From assembly GCA_958295875.1 (NCBI GenBank), contig OY282379.1:3067046-3131045 (forward strand): DNA of 64,000 bases, written 5' to 3'. This DNA comes from an uncultured Pseudomonadales bacterium. Lineage in GTDB: Bacteria; Pseudomonadota; Gammaproteobacteria; Pseudomonadales; Azotimanducaceae. Positions within the stretch are counted from its first letter, which is position 1, and each line of letters begins with the position of its first letter. The position numbers and the translations under genes were made by a program. Below, in pieces: positions 30,501-37,936 of this stretch. The notes below the pieces were generated by a model. It was not told the DNA's origin. It searched no databases and saw nothing but the letters and a program-made list of their open reading frames with translations.

Positions 30501-32969
30501 TATGGCGCAGCGTCCGACGAACCAGGCGACATCAAAATCGATGTCTTCCGAGGCGACCACATTGCCCGGCTGGTGCCGGTGGCGTCCAAGGTCGGGGGGG
30601 CTTCGTTCTTCGCCGATCAAGGCGAGACCTACCGGGTTCGGGTGAGCTACGCGGGCACTGGTTTGCCGCTTACCCTGCACTGGTCGCATGGGCCGCGGCC
30701 GGCCAACGACGATTTCAGCCAAGCCGTCACGCTGACTGGGGCACAAGGCGTGGTTGAGGGCAGCAACCAAGGCGCAACCTTGGAGCCCGGCGAACTGTTT
30801 GGGTCGCTGGCGGCAACCACTTGGCACCGCTGGACAGCGCCAACCAGCGGCGGTTGGCGGTTTAGTTCGGATCATGACGAGTCTCTGGTGCTCGCCTTCA
30901 CAGGAAACACGGTCGCAGACCTCCGGCTGGTTTCCGGCCGCCCCCTGCAATCCGTGCGGTTTCCAGTTCTAGCGGGCGAAGAGTACCTCATCGCCGTCGC
31001 CGCCCGAAACGCTTTCGCCAGCGGTCGCAGCTATCGACTCAATTGGGTCGAGGCCAGTTGGGAATCCGGCAACGATCACTTTGCGAACGCCGAAGGGATT
31101 GAAGGCGCGGCCTCCACCGTCTCCCTTGTAATCGGTGACACGACGACCGTGGAACCGGGCGAGCCTGACGAAACGGGGGTCAGAACCCAATGGTGGGTTT
31201 GGACGGCACCGGAGGATGGCCGCTACACATGGCGGATCCAGGGTAAGGAGACGCACTTGCAGGTGACGGCTTTTGCCGGCCCGGCTGGCGCGCAGGAAGT
31301 CAATCTTGAAGACCTCTTACTGATCGGCGCAACCGGCCCGTATCTGACATCCACCGAGTTTGTTTTTGACGCGGCCGCAGGAAGGCGGTACTGGATTGCC
31401 GCCGGCATTCCGATGGGCGATTTGGCGGCTTTCGTCGAAAGTGAAATGATGGACAATTTGGCTTGGGGACCAACGCCCGAAAACGACAGTTTGGCGAACG
31501 CATCTTCGCTGGTTGGAGCAAGCGGCACCGTCAGCGGCAGCAACGAGTTCGCCACCACGGAGCGGGGCGAACGGGTCGGCAGGTTTGGCCACTCATCCCT
31601 GTGGTGGACTTGGGAAGCGCCCGCCGCTGGCTGGTATCGCTTTTGGGTGGACGACGCGTCCGTTCTTGCCGCATACCAAGCCGGCGGCGACGGGTTCGGT
31701 GGGTTGGATCCCATCGCCATTAGTTACGTCGGATTGCTGGATGTCGGCGAAGAGCCTGGCCTAGGGTCTACTGAGATTTTGCTGTACGCCGAACCGGGCG
31801 TTCGCTACACGGTGCGGCTGGGAACTTTTGGCCAAATTGGAGTAGGTGGGTTCACGCTGCAATGGGACGAGGCGGAGCCGCCGGTGTGGCTGAAACATGC
31901 CGGTCGCTCGAGCCCAGTCCAACTCGGCTTCGAGCAGGGAAACAACGACCTCGGCGGCTTGGCGTTCAACGAACTGGGCACCTTCCTGTACATGCAATCG
32001 GACCAGGGATTACATGTGCTGCCGCGCAACGTTGCGACCGGTGCGCTTGGGTCGGCTCAAGTCATCGAAAACGGTCTGGCGGCATCAAATGCGCTTATCT
32101 GGGATGCTCGGCGAACGAAGTTGTACGCACGAGCTTGCCGCGCTTGGCATCGATTCACTCCCATCGGCGAAAACCACGAGAAACTCCGCGGCGACCCATT
32201 CGCGATGGCCGATGCTGGTTCGTACTGTGGTGATGCGGTATTCATGGACCCGGATGGTCAGTTTCTATATTCAATCGAGCGCGACGTCGGCATTGAGGTC
32301 TTTGCATTCGAATCCTCGGATGTGCTGCGGCATGTGCAATCCCTGGAAGTCGCCGGCTTGGGGCAGGCGTTGATGTCGAACAGTGGCGAATATGTCCATG
32401 CGTTAGACGCCCATGCGCCTTGGCTCGCCTTCAAGCGCAACGCCGTAACGGGCGAACTGACGCGAGTTTCCCCGCCCCCACTACAACTCGGTTTAAGAAC
32501 TCTCGTTGAAAGCGATGATGGACGCTTCCTATTCGGATTCAGTGGGTATGGGGACACGGTACTCTTGCAATTGAATGGCGATCCGGACAACGCACAGCTC
32601 TTGGCAGACTTATCGCACGAGGCCTCTCCTTGGTTCATGTTGGAGCTCAGCGAAGCCAGGTACTGCAATTTCTCCGCAATACGGAATGGCCGGCCGGCTG
32701 CGGACGTTTTCTGCGGAGGCTGGGCGTTCAGTATTGAATATCGGCTGCCGGCGGCGGGGTCCGAAGAACTCGGCGAACTTGCGCCCACCGACTACATCAC
32801 CAGCCCGGAGACGGACCGCTTCGACAACCAAATCCCGGAATTCATCCCTCGGAACGTGGCCTTGAGTCCCGACGGCAAACATGTCTATATCGTTACCGAT
32901 GAGAACGAGCTTCTGATTTTCGAGCGCGTCGGCAACCAAATCGTCGATACCTCGCCGCCTGAGGATTAG
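27588..32969 (+). CDS. Large subtilisin-like (S8) serine protease, membrane-anchored or secreted, passenger of an IS
   Basis: 1,793 residues. ATG 27588 has an AGGGGAA ribosome site 6 bp upstream and is preferred over GTG 27570. An N-terminal basic stretch and helix (IGICAVVGLLSGAVVYAYLV, about 19-40) act as signal anchor. The catalytic triad is intact: Asp348 in AVMDSGLN, His389 in GGHGTHVTGT and Ser571 in DGTSMAAPSVAG. After the protease come a jelly-roll-like segment (DNTSRLDLVMTWDEPP), four related repeats starting near 907, 1037, 1159 and 1297 (pattern NDxFxxAxxL...EPGE...WTAP), and a C-terminal beta-propeller-like region (about 1444 to the end). Base composition is visibly lower in GC than neighbours, suggesting transfer. 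The gene lies inside a split transposase, ends in the same frame as the transposase remnant, and has no proven substrate. Confidence 0.9.
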   Translation: MRNGSHSGSTRSQGRRRRIGICAVVGLLSGAVVYAYLVWFADSPAEPAKRAQQAVLDAEIARIDAQSGGVLPVAVFSPPRSAEAQGGTSLDAAYDSATEELAPSPPEGYSFVTVDGEMATTPMPESDTSPGESIDDGLGWLDEPDAIPTLMRQAAAAGRDWSFGWVRAAHDAGPQASRAALEKLGVEVLGASGYLIRAKLPGDRASLRAISALPEVAGLGAVPKERKVAAGFVEEALAAPAHERNPVFITLMTDDPRGRWQHRLEELGAVVGRFDPDIRAYTAHIANTALDAIASQDFVLAIEPIGLVRAAHDTAVPAMGADALRHHAGSPGMFSGTAGASVPIAVMDSGLNINHLDIATNRESICGANFISFGPRVDEADLWVDEGGHGTHVTGTIVGNGYVESRYAGMAPGVRHIRFGKVLNHFGRGTSEGVLRAMDFLARPSSCAEEGWSNARAKPLIVNMSLSASGKVFESRGVDERKLDSVVWSHRQLYVVAQSNEDVRGFSNYGTAKNSLAVGAARDSGYLATFSSLGPTADGRLAPQIVATGVDIHSAQGRGSRGKYISLDGTSMAAPSVAGVAALLMDAVQAHREHPALTRARLMASAIKPDVWLHGPNRFPADNSNGPGALQVQYGLGKVSARTSVLNRNQPNGWVSGGAVSNLDGGEYAHHDIEVPDNTSRLDLVMTWDEPPTDTIGQAVLNDLDLWLDRHGDCGSAACGERSSTSRKDNVEWLILRDPPPGTYRVKILPRRIHGAAPRAALAWTLIRGPATPRLRIQANESNLTGAGPHNLTLTLTADGYVVAGTLLHVACDAQDPSHCENVRVSNFNRSREDGIANAPTDIPWGTSVALGEIAVGERQEVSFRVANDAPAPARLYFTASAWNAEGAVASVGMNGSDGVAAPAVAEHPANDGFAAATLLEGRNGALALDLRLTTTEPGEPTLDASMGRPVGSLWYAWTAPADGLVRFGIQYGAASDEPGDIKIDVFRGDHIARLVPVASKVGGASFFADQGETYRVRVSYAGTGLPLTLHWSHGPRPANDDFSQAVTLTGAQGVVEGSNQGATLEPGELFGSLAATTWHRWTAPTSGGWRFSSDHDESLVLAFTGNTVADLRLVSGRPLQSVRFPVLAGEEYLIAVAARNAFASGRSYRLNWVEASWESGNDHFANAEGIEGAASTVSLVIGDTTTVEPGEPDETGVRTQWWVWTAPEDGRYTWRIQGKETHLQVTAFAGPAGAQEVNLEDLLLIGATGPYLTSTEFVFDAAAGRRYWIAAGIPMGDLAAFVESEMMDNLAWGPTPENDSLANASSLVGASGTVSGSNEFATTERGERVGRFGHSSLWWTWEAPAAGWYRFWVDDASVLAAYQAGGDGFGGLDPIAISYVGLLDVGEEPGLGSTEILLYAEPGVRYTVRLGTFGQIGVGGFTLQWDEAEPPVWLKHAGRSSPVQLGFEQGNNDLGGLAFNELGTFLYMQSDQGLHVLPRNVATGALGSAQVIENGLAASNALIWDARRTKLYARACRAWHRFTPIGENHEKLRGDPFAMADAGSYCGDAVFMDPDGQFLYSIERDVGIEVFAFESSDVLRHVQSLEVAGLGQALMSNSGEYVHALDAHAPWLAFKRNAVTGELTRVSPPPLQLGLRTLVESDDGRFLFGFSGYGDTVLLQLNGDPDNAQLLADLSHEASPWFMLELSEARYCNFSAIRNGRPAADVFCGGWAFSIEYRLPAAGSEELGELAPTDYITSPETDRFDNQIPEFIPRNVALSPDGKHVYIVTDENELLIFERVGNQIVDTSPPED

Positions 32970-33971
32970 CCGGACTCGTGGTGCGGCCGCGACGGTGGGG
33001 AGCGCAGCTGCGGCTGGGTCAAGAACAAGCTGCAGGAGGCTGGCGCGGCGCCGCGGTCGAAGGGACGCGGCAAGCACCGCAAGCGACGGGAGCGAGCGCC
33101 GTGGCCGGGCATGATGCTGCACCAGGACGGCAGCACCCACGAGTGGGTGGAGGGCTGGCACTGGGATCTGATCGTGACGATGGACGACGCGACGAATGAG
33201 CACTACTCGATGTTCCTGTGCGAGGAGGAAGGGGTCTGGAGCAGCTTCCGGGGCGTCCGGGAGACGATCGAGGCCAAGGGCCTGTTCTGCTCGCTGCACA
33301 CGGACCGGGGTTCGCGCTGCTGGACGACGCCGGAGGTGGGGGGCAGGGTGGACCGGGACAACCCGACGCAGTTCGGGCGGGCGATGGCGCGGTTGGGGAT
33401 CGAGACGATCCCGGCGTGCTCGCCGGAGGCGCGGGGCCGCTCGGAGCGGGCGTTCGGCACGCACCAAGGCCGTCTGCCGAAGGAGCTGGCGCTGGCCGGC
33501 GCCGCGGACATGGAGTCGGCCAACCGCTGCTTGGCGGAGGCGTGCCTGCCGGCCTTCAACGCGGAGTTCGCGCGGCCGGCGCGGGAGCCAGGTTCGGCGT
33601 TCGTGCCCTGCCGGGGCCTGGCGGCGCTGGACGACGTCCTGTGCGAGGTCCATGACCGCACGGTCGGGCGGGACAACTGCGCCCGCTTCGAGGGGCTGGC
33701 CCTGCAGTTGCCGGCGGACCGCCACCGGCCGCACTACGTGAAGGCCAAGGTGAAGGTGCGCCGCCATGCCGACGGCACGCTGTCGGTCTGGCACGGCCCC
33801 CGCCGACTGGCCAAGCACGGCCCCAAGGGCGAGCCGGCGGCGGACGGCGAACTGGCCGCCGCCGCGCAGCGCCATGCCGGACGGAGCGCCCCCGATCCAG
33901 CCGCCGCCGGGCTTTGCGCCTCGGGCCGCGGTCGCTGCGCTCCCTTCGCCCGAGGCGCAAAGCCCGACTGA
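32970..33971 (+). pseudogene. C-terminal catalytic fragment of IS transposase (DDE)
   Basis: Continues directly after the S8 stop codon in the same frame: RDGGERSCGWVKNKLQEAG, then a basic RGKHRKRRERAPWPGMMLHQ linker. The rve-type core has DLIVTMDDATNEHYSMF (first Asp), LHTDRGSRCW (second Asp) and SPEARGRSERAFGTHQ (Glu), so the catalytic residues survive. An ATG at 33111 could allow a 286-residue product lacking the DNA-binding domain. It ends with RLAKHGPKG and a Pro/Ala tail. Confidence 0.82.
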
Positions 33972-34066
33972 AACCCGAACGGCGCCGGCTTCAAGCGCCT
34001 GCCGTCCGGATGCAAACTTGCGCTGCAGGAAGCGCCAAAGCCTTGCCCGCGCCCACCGCAGCCAAA

Positions 34067-34116
34067 CCGGACAGTTCATTTGCTCTAAAACCGGACACTT
34101 CCATTTGTTGCCAACA
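34067..34116 (-). repeat. Right end of the insertion element with inverted repeat and two TGTCCGG sites
   Basis: Read on the minus strand it begins TGTTGGCAACAAATGGAAG and carries TGTCCGG at 34097-34091 and at 34073-34067, 24 bp apart. About 20 of the first 25 positions match the left end. Confidence 0.75.
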
Positions 34117-34132
34117 TGGCTGCGGGCAGTTG
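34117..34132 (+). repeat. Target-site duplication, right copy
   Basis: Exact copy of 27194-27209 directly outside the right inverted end. Removing 27210-34132 would restore a continuous sequence between the SPOR lipoprotein leader and the sulfotransferase leader. Confidence 0.88.
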
Positions 34133-34291
34133 TCATGGCTGGCAAGGGCGGGGCGAAGCGTTGCAAGCTGCCGCCTATGCCATCATGCGCCGCATGGGGA
34201 ACGCGCCGACGCAGCCGCTCGCTAGCAAGCGCTGCCGCGGCGCGAACGGCGCCCGCGCCGCTCATGCTTCAGCGCCTGGCGGGCGAGGCCT

Positions 34292-35167
34292 ATGGTGCGG
34301 CTCATGACGCCGCGGCGGCGCACTTGGCTCTTGAGCGGCATCCCGCGCTCTGGCAGCTCGCTCTGCTGCCGGCTAGCCGGGCAGGCCGCGGACACTGTGG
34401 CCCTCACGGAGCCCATCAGCGAGGCGATGATCGAGGGCTTTGCCGACCAAGCGGATGCGTGCGCCGGCATTGAAGCGTTCGCGCGCCGAACAAGGACGCG
34501 AATACTGCGCGAAGGCCGGGCGCCAGCGCTGCATGTGGATGGTGCCCTCGTCGATGACTTGCTCTCGGATGGCGCGGCGTCTGGATTGCGGCAAGCCCGC
34601 AGCCGGCGGGGCGACATTGCCATCGCTCGCCCGCTCTCCAAACGCTTCACCTTGGTCATCAAGCACAACGCCTTGTTCGCAGCGCTGCTGCCGCGCTTGC
34701 GCCGCCAGTTTGAGTGCTTGGGGCTGGTGCGCAATCCGTTGGCGGTGTTGGCCTCTTGGCATTCGGTGGACTTGGCGGTGCGTCGTGGTCGCGTGCCGGT
34801 TGGCGAGCGTTTTGACCCTGGCTTGGCCGGCGTGTTGGCGGCCGAGCCTAATCCGTTGCGTCGGCAAGTTGCCATACTGGACTGGTTTTTCCAACAATTT
34901 GCCACCCATCTTCCGCAGGGACGAATCATTCGCTACGAAGAGGTGGTGGCGACCGGCGGCGTCGCGCTGCATCGGGCGCTGGGCGTCGCGGCACCGCCAA
35001 CTGAAGCGCTTGCGAGCCGCAACGCCAACCCACTGTACAGCGCCGATGCCGTGGCGGAACTGCTTAAGGCGCTCGCGGCTGGCCGCCGCGCTTGGGCCGG
35101 GCTTTACAGCTTGGCAGACTGCGAGCAGTTGGCCGCCACCTTGCTCGCCAAGGGAGCGCCGGGCTGA
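34292..35167 (+). CDS. Sulfotransferase-like protein
   Basis: 291 residues. The N-terminal P-loop-like TWLLSGIPRSGSSLCCRLAG resembles the 5'-phosphosulfate-binding loop of PAPS-dependent sulfotransferases. ECLGLVRNPLAVLASWHSVD resembles the 3'-phosphate-binding element (RNPxxVxxS). The rest is poorly conserved, and the acceptor is unknown. ATG 34292 has a GCGAGG ribosome-like site; ATG 34304 is an alternative. The insertion element lies 159 bp upstream and may have altered its promoter. Similar P-loop kinases are a possible alternative, but the RNP motif favours a sulfotransferase. Confidence 0.72.
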   Translation: MVRLMTPRRRTWLLSGIPRSGSSLCCRLAGQAADTVALTEPISEAMIEGFADQADACAGIEAFARRTRTRILREGRAPALHVDGALVDDLLSDGAASGLRQARSRRGDIAIARPLSKRFTLVIKHNALFAALLPRLRRQFECLGLVRNPLAVLASWHSVDLAVRRGRVPVGERFDPGLAGVLAAEPNPLRRQVAILDWFFQQFATHLPQGRIIRYEEVVATGGVALHRALGVAAPPTEALASRNANPLYSADAVAELLKALAAGRRAWAGLYSLADCEQLAATLLAKGAPG

Positions 35168-35218
35168 CCGGCTTCTTATGCTCCCCTCGCCCCGCCTACG
35201 CCTTGGGGCGATGCGCCT

Positions 35219-36205
35219 TCACCACGATTCCGGCAGCGATCGCGCATAGCGCGCGGTGGCATCCGCCAGCGGCACGTCGAGGCCGAGGTCGTCGGCGAGT
35301 TGGTTGTAGCGTTGCATCGCCCGCCGCTTGGTGATGCTAGGCAGCGCCCGATACACCTCCAAGCCCCGCACCGGTTCACCGACCCGTCCGACGTTGGCCC
35401 AAGCGTCGAAAATCGAGCCGATGTCGAGGGCGATGCCGCCGCGCTCCTTGATCCACTGGCAGTACACCTTGCCGAAGGCGCCGGCGCCGACGAGAAAGAG
35501 CGCGCCAGGAAACGGCACCGTCAAGGTGCCTCGCATCTCGTTGAAGCCGTCTGGGTAGTGGGTCGTTTCGATGGGGCCGGTGGCGTCGAGTTCGCCGCGC
35601 ACGCCGTGCCACTGCACTTCGCCGATGTTGAAGAGCGCCTGCAGCGCCTCGCCGATGGGGCGACAGGAAATGATGCCGAGAAAGGGGCTGTCCTGGAGCA
35701 GCGGCCGATACAGCAGGGCGTGTTGCAGGAGCCGGTGCAGCGCGGTGTGCGTCTCCTGAGTCGATGGCGAGAGCAGGCCCAGCGCGTCCACGGATTCCTG
35801 CACGGCGCGCCACAGGTAGAAGCCTTCCTGTTGAATCTGCTTTTGCCGGGGCAGGCCAACGATGTCTGCGTTGTAAACCGCGTGCTTGAGCGCTCCCACC
35901 AAGGCGAGGACATCCTCTTCCGGCACCGCCTTCGTGCGCAGCCAGATCAACAGCGAGCGATCGACGTCTTGGCGGTTGGTGAGGGTGGGGTAGCCGAGCA
36001 GCGCGCCTTCGCCGTCGCCGAGGCGGATGACAGAGGTTGGGGTTTGGCTGCGCAGGCGGTCGCGCAGGTGCAGGAACACCTGAAACGCCGTGAGGCGGCG
36101 CGCTTGGCGCTCCTCCATGCTCAGGGGCCGCCGCTTGCGCGGCCACTTCCAACCAAGGCCCTTGGAGGCCAGCTTCGCCCAGAACACGCCTTCTCCGTTG
36201 GGCAA
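35219..36205 (-). CDS. GT-D-type glycosyltransferase-like protein
   Basis: 328 residues, soluble. TSVIRLGDGEGALLGYP near residue 58 resembles the R-x-GDGE nucleotide-sugar motif of the GT-D glycosyltransferase fold. The C-terminal FLVGAGAFGKVYCQWIKERG followed by GIALDIGSIFDAWANVGR is also typical of that group. It lies between two sulfotransferase-like genes, so it may act on a surface glycan that is then sulfated; this is inference. It converges with the first sulfotransferase gene and diverges from the second. Confidence 0.68.
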   Translation of the reverse strand: MPNGEGVFWAKLASKGLGWKWPRKRRPLSMEERQARRLTAFQVFLHLRDRLRSQTPTSVIRLGDGEGALLGYPTLTNRQDVDRSLLIWLRTKAVPEEDVLALVGALKHAVYNADIVGLPRQKQIQQEGFYLWRAVQESVDALGLLSPSTQETHTALHRLLQHALLYRPLLQDSPFLGIISCRPIGEALQALFNIGEVQWHGVRGELDATGPIETTHYPDGFNEMRGTLTVPFPGALFLVGAGAFGKVYCQWIKERGGIALDIGSIFDAWANVGRVGEPVRGLEVYRALPSITKRRAMQRYNQLADDLGLDVPLADATARYARSLPESW

Positions 36206-36272
36206 TGCCTACCCGCGCCGGTGGCGGAGTGTAAGCCCGGCGTTTGCCCCGTGTCACCGCGGGCGGGAAAGC

Positions 36273-36278
36273 TACAAT
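36273..36278 (+). promoter_or_regulatory. Candidate -10 element before the second sulfotransferase
   Basis: TACAAT, one mismatch from consensus, between the divergent glycosyltransferase and sulfotransferase genes. No -35 is found at the usual spacing. A start near 36285 would exclude coding starts upstream of it. Confidence 0.35.
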
Positions 36279-36407
36279 CTCGGCATCGTCGCGTCGTGCG
36301 AGGGGCGAGCCATAGCAACCCCGACGGGGCAGGCATCGCAGGATGCATCGGCCGCGGCCGATGCGGCGCCCGCCGCGGCGGCGGAGCTGGCGCCGCATCG
36401 CCCGCGG

Positions 36408-37163
36408 TTGGGCTTCGTCGTGGCCGGCGCCCAGAAGGCCGGCACCACGGCCTTGGCCCAGTTCTTGGCGGCGCATCCGCAGATTGGCGTCTCTTCCTTG
36501 AAGGAAGTGCATCTCTTCGATGCGCCGGATTACTCGCCAGAGTGGACGCCACGGGAGATCGATGAGCGCTATCGCGCGCACTTCGCCCACGCGGATTTCG
36601 ACCGCGGCGTTGCCGATTTGGTGCTCGGCGAAGCGACGCCCGTTTACCTTTTCCTGCCGGAAGTGGCCGCCCAACTCAAGCGCTACAACCCGGAAATGAA
36701 AGTCATCGTGTTGTTGCGAGACCCGGCGCAGCGCGCCATCTCCCACTACCACATGGAAAGGGCGCGGGGCGCGGAGCGGCTGCCGCTGTGGCTCGCGCTG
36801 CTGGTGGAACCGCTGCGCTTGCGGCGTTGCCCGGATGCGCGCGCGGTGGATTCCGCGACCAGGGTGCATTCCTATCGGCGGCGCGGGCTTTACAGCGTCC
36901 AACTCCGCAACCTGTACGCGAGCTTTGCGCGGCATCAGGTGCTGTTGGTGAGGAGCGAATCCTTGGCAGACAGCCACGACGCCACGCTGCAGCGCATCTT
37001 CGCCTTCTTGGGCGTGGACGAAGGGGTGCGCGTGCCGGCCGAGCGCGTCTTCGCTGGGGCGGTGCCGGCGCGTCACACAATCGTCTCGATGGCGCTGCGA
37101 GCGTCCTACGCCGTGGAGCGCATCCGCCTGAAGGCGCTGTTGCGCGACGCCGAGATCGTTTAG
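36408..37163 (+). CDS. Sulfotransferase family protein
   Basis: PAPS-dependent sulfotransferase, about 251 residues from TTG 36408. The phosphosulfate loop is GFVVAGAQKAGTTALAQFL, followed by KEVHLFDAPDY, as in heparan-sulfate-type enzymes. VIVLLRDPAQRAISHYHMER is the 3'-phosphate-binding motif, and VRSESLADSHDATLQRIFAFLG is the usual C-terminal block. The start is uncertain: no ATG lies between the -10 at 36273 and the domain, CTG 36387 is possible, and the open frame runs back to 36090 across the glycosyltransferase start. The acceptor is unknown; the adjacent GT-D gene suggests a glycan. Confidence 0.82.
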   Translation: MGFVVAGAQKAGTTALAQFLAAHPQIGVSSLKEVHLFDAPDYSPEWTPREIDERYRAHFAHADFDRGVADLVLGEATPVYLFLPEVAAQLKRYNPEMKVIVLLRDPAQRAISHYHMERARGAERLPLWLALLVEPLRLRRCPDARAVDSATRVHSYRRRGLYSVQLRNLYASFARHQVLLVRSESLADSHDATLQRIFAFLGVDEGVRVPAERVFAGAVPARHTIVSMALRASYAVERIRLKALLRDAEIV

Positions 37164-37236
37164 CGGCCAGCGTCGCGGGGGGCCGTGCGAACAACCGCCT
37201 TGCTTGGCATCGGCGCGAGCGCATAAGCTGCCCGCC

Positions 37237-37899
37237 ATGTCCGTGCTCGACCTTGGCTCAGGCCGCCAGATTCTCAGCGAATCGCGCATTGCGTCCGTCG
37301 CCGGTGCGGAACTGGTGGTGACGGAGGTGGGCGACCGCCGCAAGGCGCTCTTTGCGGGCGAGGCGGACTATGCCGCGTCCGTCGCCGACGGGCGGGCGCG
37401 GCAATATGCTGCCGGGCGGGTGGCGGCGCGCGCCGCGCTTGAACGCATCGGCGTCGGCGCCGTGGAGATCGGTGCCGTCGGGCACCAGCCGGCATGGCCG
37501 GCGGGCGTTGTGGGCAGCATCGCGCACACGCGCTCGCTCGCGGTGGCGGTGGCTGGCATGGAATCGGCTTGCCGCGGCTTGGGCGTGGACATCGAACGCG
37601 AAACGGCGGTGTCCGCGGCGGTGGCGACGCGGCTGTTCGCAGAGTCTGAGCAGGCTTGGCTGCCGGCCCCGGAGTGGCGCACGATGCTCTTTTGCGCCAA
37701 GGAAGCCGTGTACAAGGCGGTGAACCCCATCGTCGGTGAGTTCTTGGGCTTTCGGGATGTGGAACTCGCCATCGATGCCGAGCGGCAAGAGTTCCGCGCC
37801 GAGTGTCGCGAAGGCCTTGAGTCCGCCGCCGCCGTGGCCGCCGGGCGCGGCCACTGGGCACGTTACCGCGCCCACTGGATCGTGCTGTTCGTTGTCTGA
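37237..37899 (+). CDS. 4'-Phosphopantetheinyl transferase, EntD/Sfp type
   Basis: Transfers phosphopantetheine from CoA to carrier proteins of fatty-acid, polyketide or nonribosomal-peptide systems. 220 residues from ATG 37237. The motifs in order are GSIAHTRSLAVAVAG, CRGLGVDIERE (Mg-binding Asp and Glu) and MLFCAKEAVYKAVNPIVGEF (the KEAxYK element). The EntD-like N-terminal half is short but present. No carrier protein or synthase gene is in the window, so its partner is elsewhere. Confidence 0.88.
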   Translation: MSVLDLGSGRQILSESRIASVAGAELVVTEVGDRRKALFAGEADYAASVADGRARQYAAGRVAARAALERIGVGAVEIGAVGHQPAWPAGVVGSIAHTRSLAVAVAGMESACRGLGVDIERETAVSAAVATRLFAESEQAWLPAPEWRTMLFCAKEAVYKAVNPIVGEFLGFRDVELAIDAERQEFRAECREGLESAAAVAAGRGHWARYRAHWIVLFVV

Positions 37900-37936
37900 C
37901 GCGCTGCGTCCGCGGCGCGCCGAATGGAGCTCGCCC

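Larger units (their letters stand above)
27210..34116. mobile_element. IS1202-like (ISNCY) insertion element carrying a passenger S8 protease gene
   Basis: 6,907 bp bounded by imperfect inverted ends (TGTTGAGAACACA... and, inverted, TGTTGGCAACAAA...) and flanked by a 16-bp target duplication. Inside are an N-terminal transposase fragment (27298 to about 27540), a complete 5.4-kb subtilisin-like gene, and the C-terminal two thirds of the transposase with its DDE residues. As I recall, target duplications of roughly this length occur in part of the IS1202 group. The element now looks non-autonomous because the transposase is split. Confidence 0.82.

Noticed and set aside
32970..33971. Treating the DDE fragment as an intact transposase gene
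   Set aside because: The N-terminal DNA-binding part lies 5.4 kb away on the other side of the protease gene; the fragment begins mid-protein.
35376..37343. Minus-strand open frame of 655 codons across the sulfotransferase and glycosyltransferase
   Set aside because: Overlaps three supported genes and reads as Arg/Ala/Pro-rich noise.
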